From positions 1 to 7,541 of the forward strand of contig JACQVC010000452.1 of assembly GCA_016209995.1 (NCBI GenBank): 7,541 nt of DNA, written 5' to 3'. The notes beneath the pieces were generated by a model, which made no database searches, had not been told where the DNA came from, and was given only the letters and a program-made list of their open reading frames with translations. The position numbers were made by a program, and so were the translations under genes. Below are positions 6,143-7,541 of the stretch, in pieces (position 1 is the first letter of the stretch; every line of letters starts with the position of its first letter). The stretch is from Gemmatimonadota bacterium (GTDB lineage Bacteria > Gemmatimonadota > Gemmatimonadetes > Longimicrobiales > Gaopeijiaceae).

Positions 6143-6179
6143 CCGCTCGGTCCTCCGACCTTGACGGACCTGCCGACGA

Positions 6180-6204
6180 CCGGAACCTTCCGGGTCCATG
6201 ACCC
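6180..6204. promoter_or_regulatory. Two short dyads upstream of the permease start
   Basis: CCGGAACCTTCCGG (6180-6193) is a dyad with CCGGAA/TTCCGG arms around CC. It overlaps a second, GGGTCCATGACCC (6192-6204), with GGGTC/GACCC arms around CAT. They end 22 nt before GTG 6227, a typical operator or leader position. Short dyads are common by chance in GC-rich DNA. Confidence 0.3.
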
Positions 6205-6226
6205 TTCCTGATCAAGAGCGCTGAGC

Positions 6227-7541
6227 GTGGCTGCGCATGCCGAGACGGTAGGCGCGCCGCCGGCGCTTCCGCGCGCGCTCGGACTCTGGGACGTCGTGCT
6301 GTTCAACGTCGTGGCCATCGTAGGGCTGCGCTGGCTGGCCACGGCGGCACAGCTGGGCGCCCAGAGCATCACGCTCTGGTTGCTGGCGCTGGTGTTCTTT
6401 TTTGTGCCGTCCGGGCTGGCGGTCACGGAGCTGGCCACACGCATGCCGGGGGAGGGCGGGGTCTACCTGTGGACGAAGGAAGCGTTCGGCGATGCCCACG
6501 GGTTCGCGGCCGGGTGGGCGTACTGGGTGAATAACCTGCTGTACTATCCGTCCCTCCTCCTGTACCAGGCCGGCGTGTTCCTCTTTCTGGGCGGCGACCG
6601 TTGGATCGGGCTGAGCGACGCCCCCCTCTACAACACATTGTTTTCGCTGTCCGTCCTGTGGGTCGCGCTCGGGCTCAACCTGGTGGGCATGGGGCGGGGG
6701 AAGTGGGTCCAGAACCTGGGCGCGGTGGGAACGTGGGCGACGGCGCTGATCGTGATCGGGGCGGGCGCCATCGTGTGGTGGCGGTTCGGGAGCGCAACCC
6801 CGGTCACGGCGAGCGATCTGGCACCCGATCTGGCGAGCCTCGGGACACTGGCGTTCTTCGCGACTATGACATTCGGGTTCGCCGGTCTCGAGCTGGCGGC
6901 TGTCGTCGGCGACGAGATTCGCGAACCGCGTAGAACCGTGCCGCGCGCGATCCTGATCGCGGGTGTCGTGATCGTCGTGACGTATCTGCTGGGCACCGTA
7001 GCGCTGCTCGTGGCGCTGCCGCCCGACCAGGTGGACGTGATCACAGGCGTGCCGGAGTCGCTGCAGTCGATGGGCACCCGGCTGGGCGTGGCCGGGCTGG
7101 CGCCGGTCGCGGCGCTGTTGATCACTATAAGTGGATTGGGAGGTGTGGGGGCCTGGCTGGGCGGCACGGCGCGGATCCCTTTCGTGATCGGCCTGGATCG
7201 CTATCTCCCCCGGAGCCTCGGCCGCATTCACCCGCGCTGGCAGACTCCGCATGTCGCGATCCTCGCCCAGGGTGGTTTCGCCAGCATCTTCCTGCTCGTG
7301 GCGGTCGCGGGCTCGACCGTCCGCGACGCGTACCTGGTCATGCTGGACATGACGATCGTGCTCTACTTCATCCCGTACCTGTACCTCTTTGCGGCTCTTC
7401 CGGCGGTGCGGCGGAAGCGGGGGGCAGGCGATGGCATCCTCGCGGTCCCGGGCGGTCGGGTGGGCTTGTGGTTGGTCACGGTGTCCGGGCTCGCGACCAC
7501 GGTTCTCTCTCTCTCACTCGCGCTGGTCCCACCCCAGGGAA
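6227..7541 (+). CDS. APC-superfamily amino-acid permease/antiporter (3' partial)
   Basis: The right-hand frame is open to the window edge and gives 438 codons of a polytopic inner-membrane transporter. It follows a GTG start at 6227, the first start codon after the in-frame stop at 6209, with a weak AAGAG upstream. Known APC landmarks are visible: TM1 with NVVAIVGLRWLATAA (27-41), the GEGGVYLWTKEAFG segment at 75-88 (the family's P-x-x-GG-x-Y...AFG motif), the TM6 region FGFAGLE (216-222), and EIREPRRTVPRAI (230-242), matching E-x-x-x-P-x-x-x-x-PRAI of APC permeases. About ten or more hydrophobic helices are seen. The WTKEAFGDAHGF and WAYWVNNLLYYPSLL stretches resemble the glutamate:GABA-antiporter branch. 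These proteins import an amino acid, some exchanging it for the decarboxylated amine. The usual length (450-500) suggests only the C-terminal tail is missing. It shares strand and neighbourhood with the PLP decarboxylase, but the substrate is not determinable here. Confidence 0.92.
   Translation, partial: MAAHAETVGAPPALPRALGLWDVVLFNVVAIVGLRWLATAAQLGAQSITLWLLALVFFFVPSGLAVTELATRMPGEGGVYLWTKEAFGDAHGFAAGWAYWVNNLLYYPSLLLYQAGVFLFLGGDRWIGLSDAPLYNTLFSLSVLWVALGLNLVGMGRGKWVQNLGAVGTWATALIVIGAGAIVWWRFGSATPVTASDLAPDLASLGTLAFFATMTFGFAGLELAAVVGDEIREPRRTVPRAILIAGVVIVVTYLLGTVALLVALPPDQVDVITGVPESLQSMGTRLGVAGLAPVAALLITISGLGGVGAWLGGTARIPFVIGLDRYLPRSLGRIHPRWQTPHVAILAQGGFASIFLLVAVAGSTVRDAYLVMLDMTIVLYFIPYLYLFAALPAVRRKRGAGDGILAVPGGRVGLWLVTVSGLATTVLSLSLALVPPQG

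Noticed and set aside
6161..6189. Sigma70 promoter for the permease (TTGACG at 6161-6166)
   Set aside because: The hexamer 17 nt downstream is AACCTT, matching TATAAT at only two positions; too weak to call.
6003..6215. Minus-strand 70-residue ORF across the repeat region
   Set aside because: Its residues follow directly from the repeats (DPLTPDPLTA) and it has no coding character; the region is better read as a structured non-coding element.
6212..7252. Minus-strand 346-residue frame opposite the permease
   Set aside because: It is His/Gln/Arg/Pro-rich without domain features, and the + strand frame is a clear APC permease.

Overview
The window comes from a GC-rich bacterial chromosome. 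GC was not computed, but third codon positions are almost all G or C, and several starts are GTG or follow clear Shine-Dalgarno tracts. There is no taxonomic marker. The gene content (an Fe-S assembly factor next to a TPR protein, a CPBP protease, many lineage-restricted proteins, a lipoprotein) would fit a soil or environmental lineage such as Gemmatimonadota. That placement is an inference only. I see no mobile-element genes, phage genes, CRISPR array, rRNA or tRNA.

Layout. Positions 2-238 (+) hold the C-terminal end of a DUF59/MIP18-type Fe-S cluster assembly factor. A perfect 13-bp GC-rich hairpin (293-322) follows, then a TPR-containing protein (398-1093, +). A small acidic, helix-rich protein of unknown function lies on the minus strand (1125-1652). 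A divergent intergenic region (1653-1805) separates it from a rightward run of genes: a predicted outer-membrane lipoprotein (1806-2576), a group II PLP-dependent aromatic-amino-acid-type decarboxylase (2627-4111), a CPBP intramembrane metalloprotease (4116-4898), a small beta-rich protein resembling DUF6941 (4888-5301), an unrecognised helical protein with a likely GTG start (5518-5994), and an APC-superfamily amino-acid permease that runs off the right edge (6227-7541).

How the genes may work together. The decarboxylase, CPBP protease and DUF6941-like gene are tightly packed (4-nt gap, then an 11-nt overlap), so they look co-transcribed and translationally coupled. The permease further downstream resembles amino-acid/amine antiporters of the glutamate:GABA type. 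A decarboxylase plus such a permease on one strand suggests an amino-acid decarboxylation/antiport module, although 2.1 kb and three genes separate them. The 232-nt gap before the permease contains tandem and inverted copies of a GTCAGCGG-type repeat that can fold into a long imperfect hairpin, the most notable non-coding structure here.
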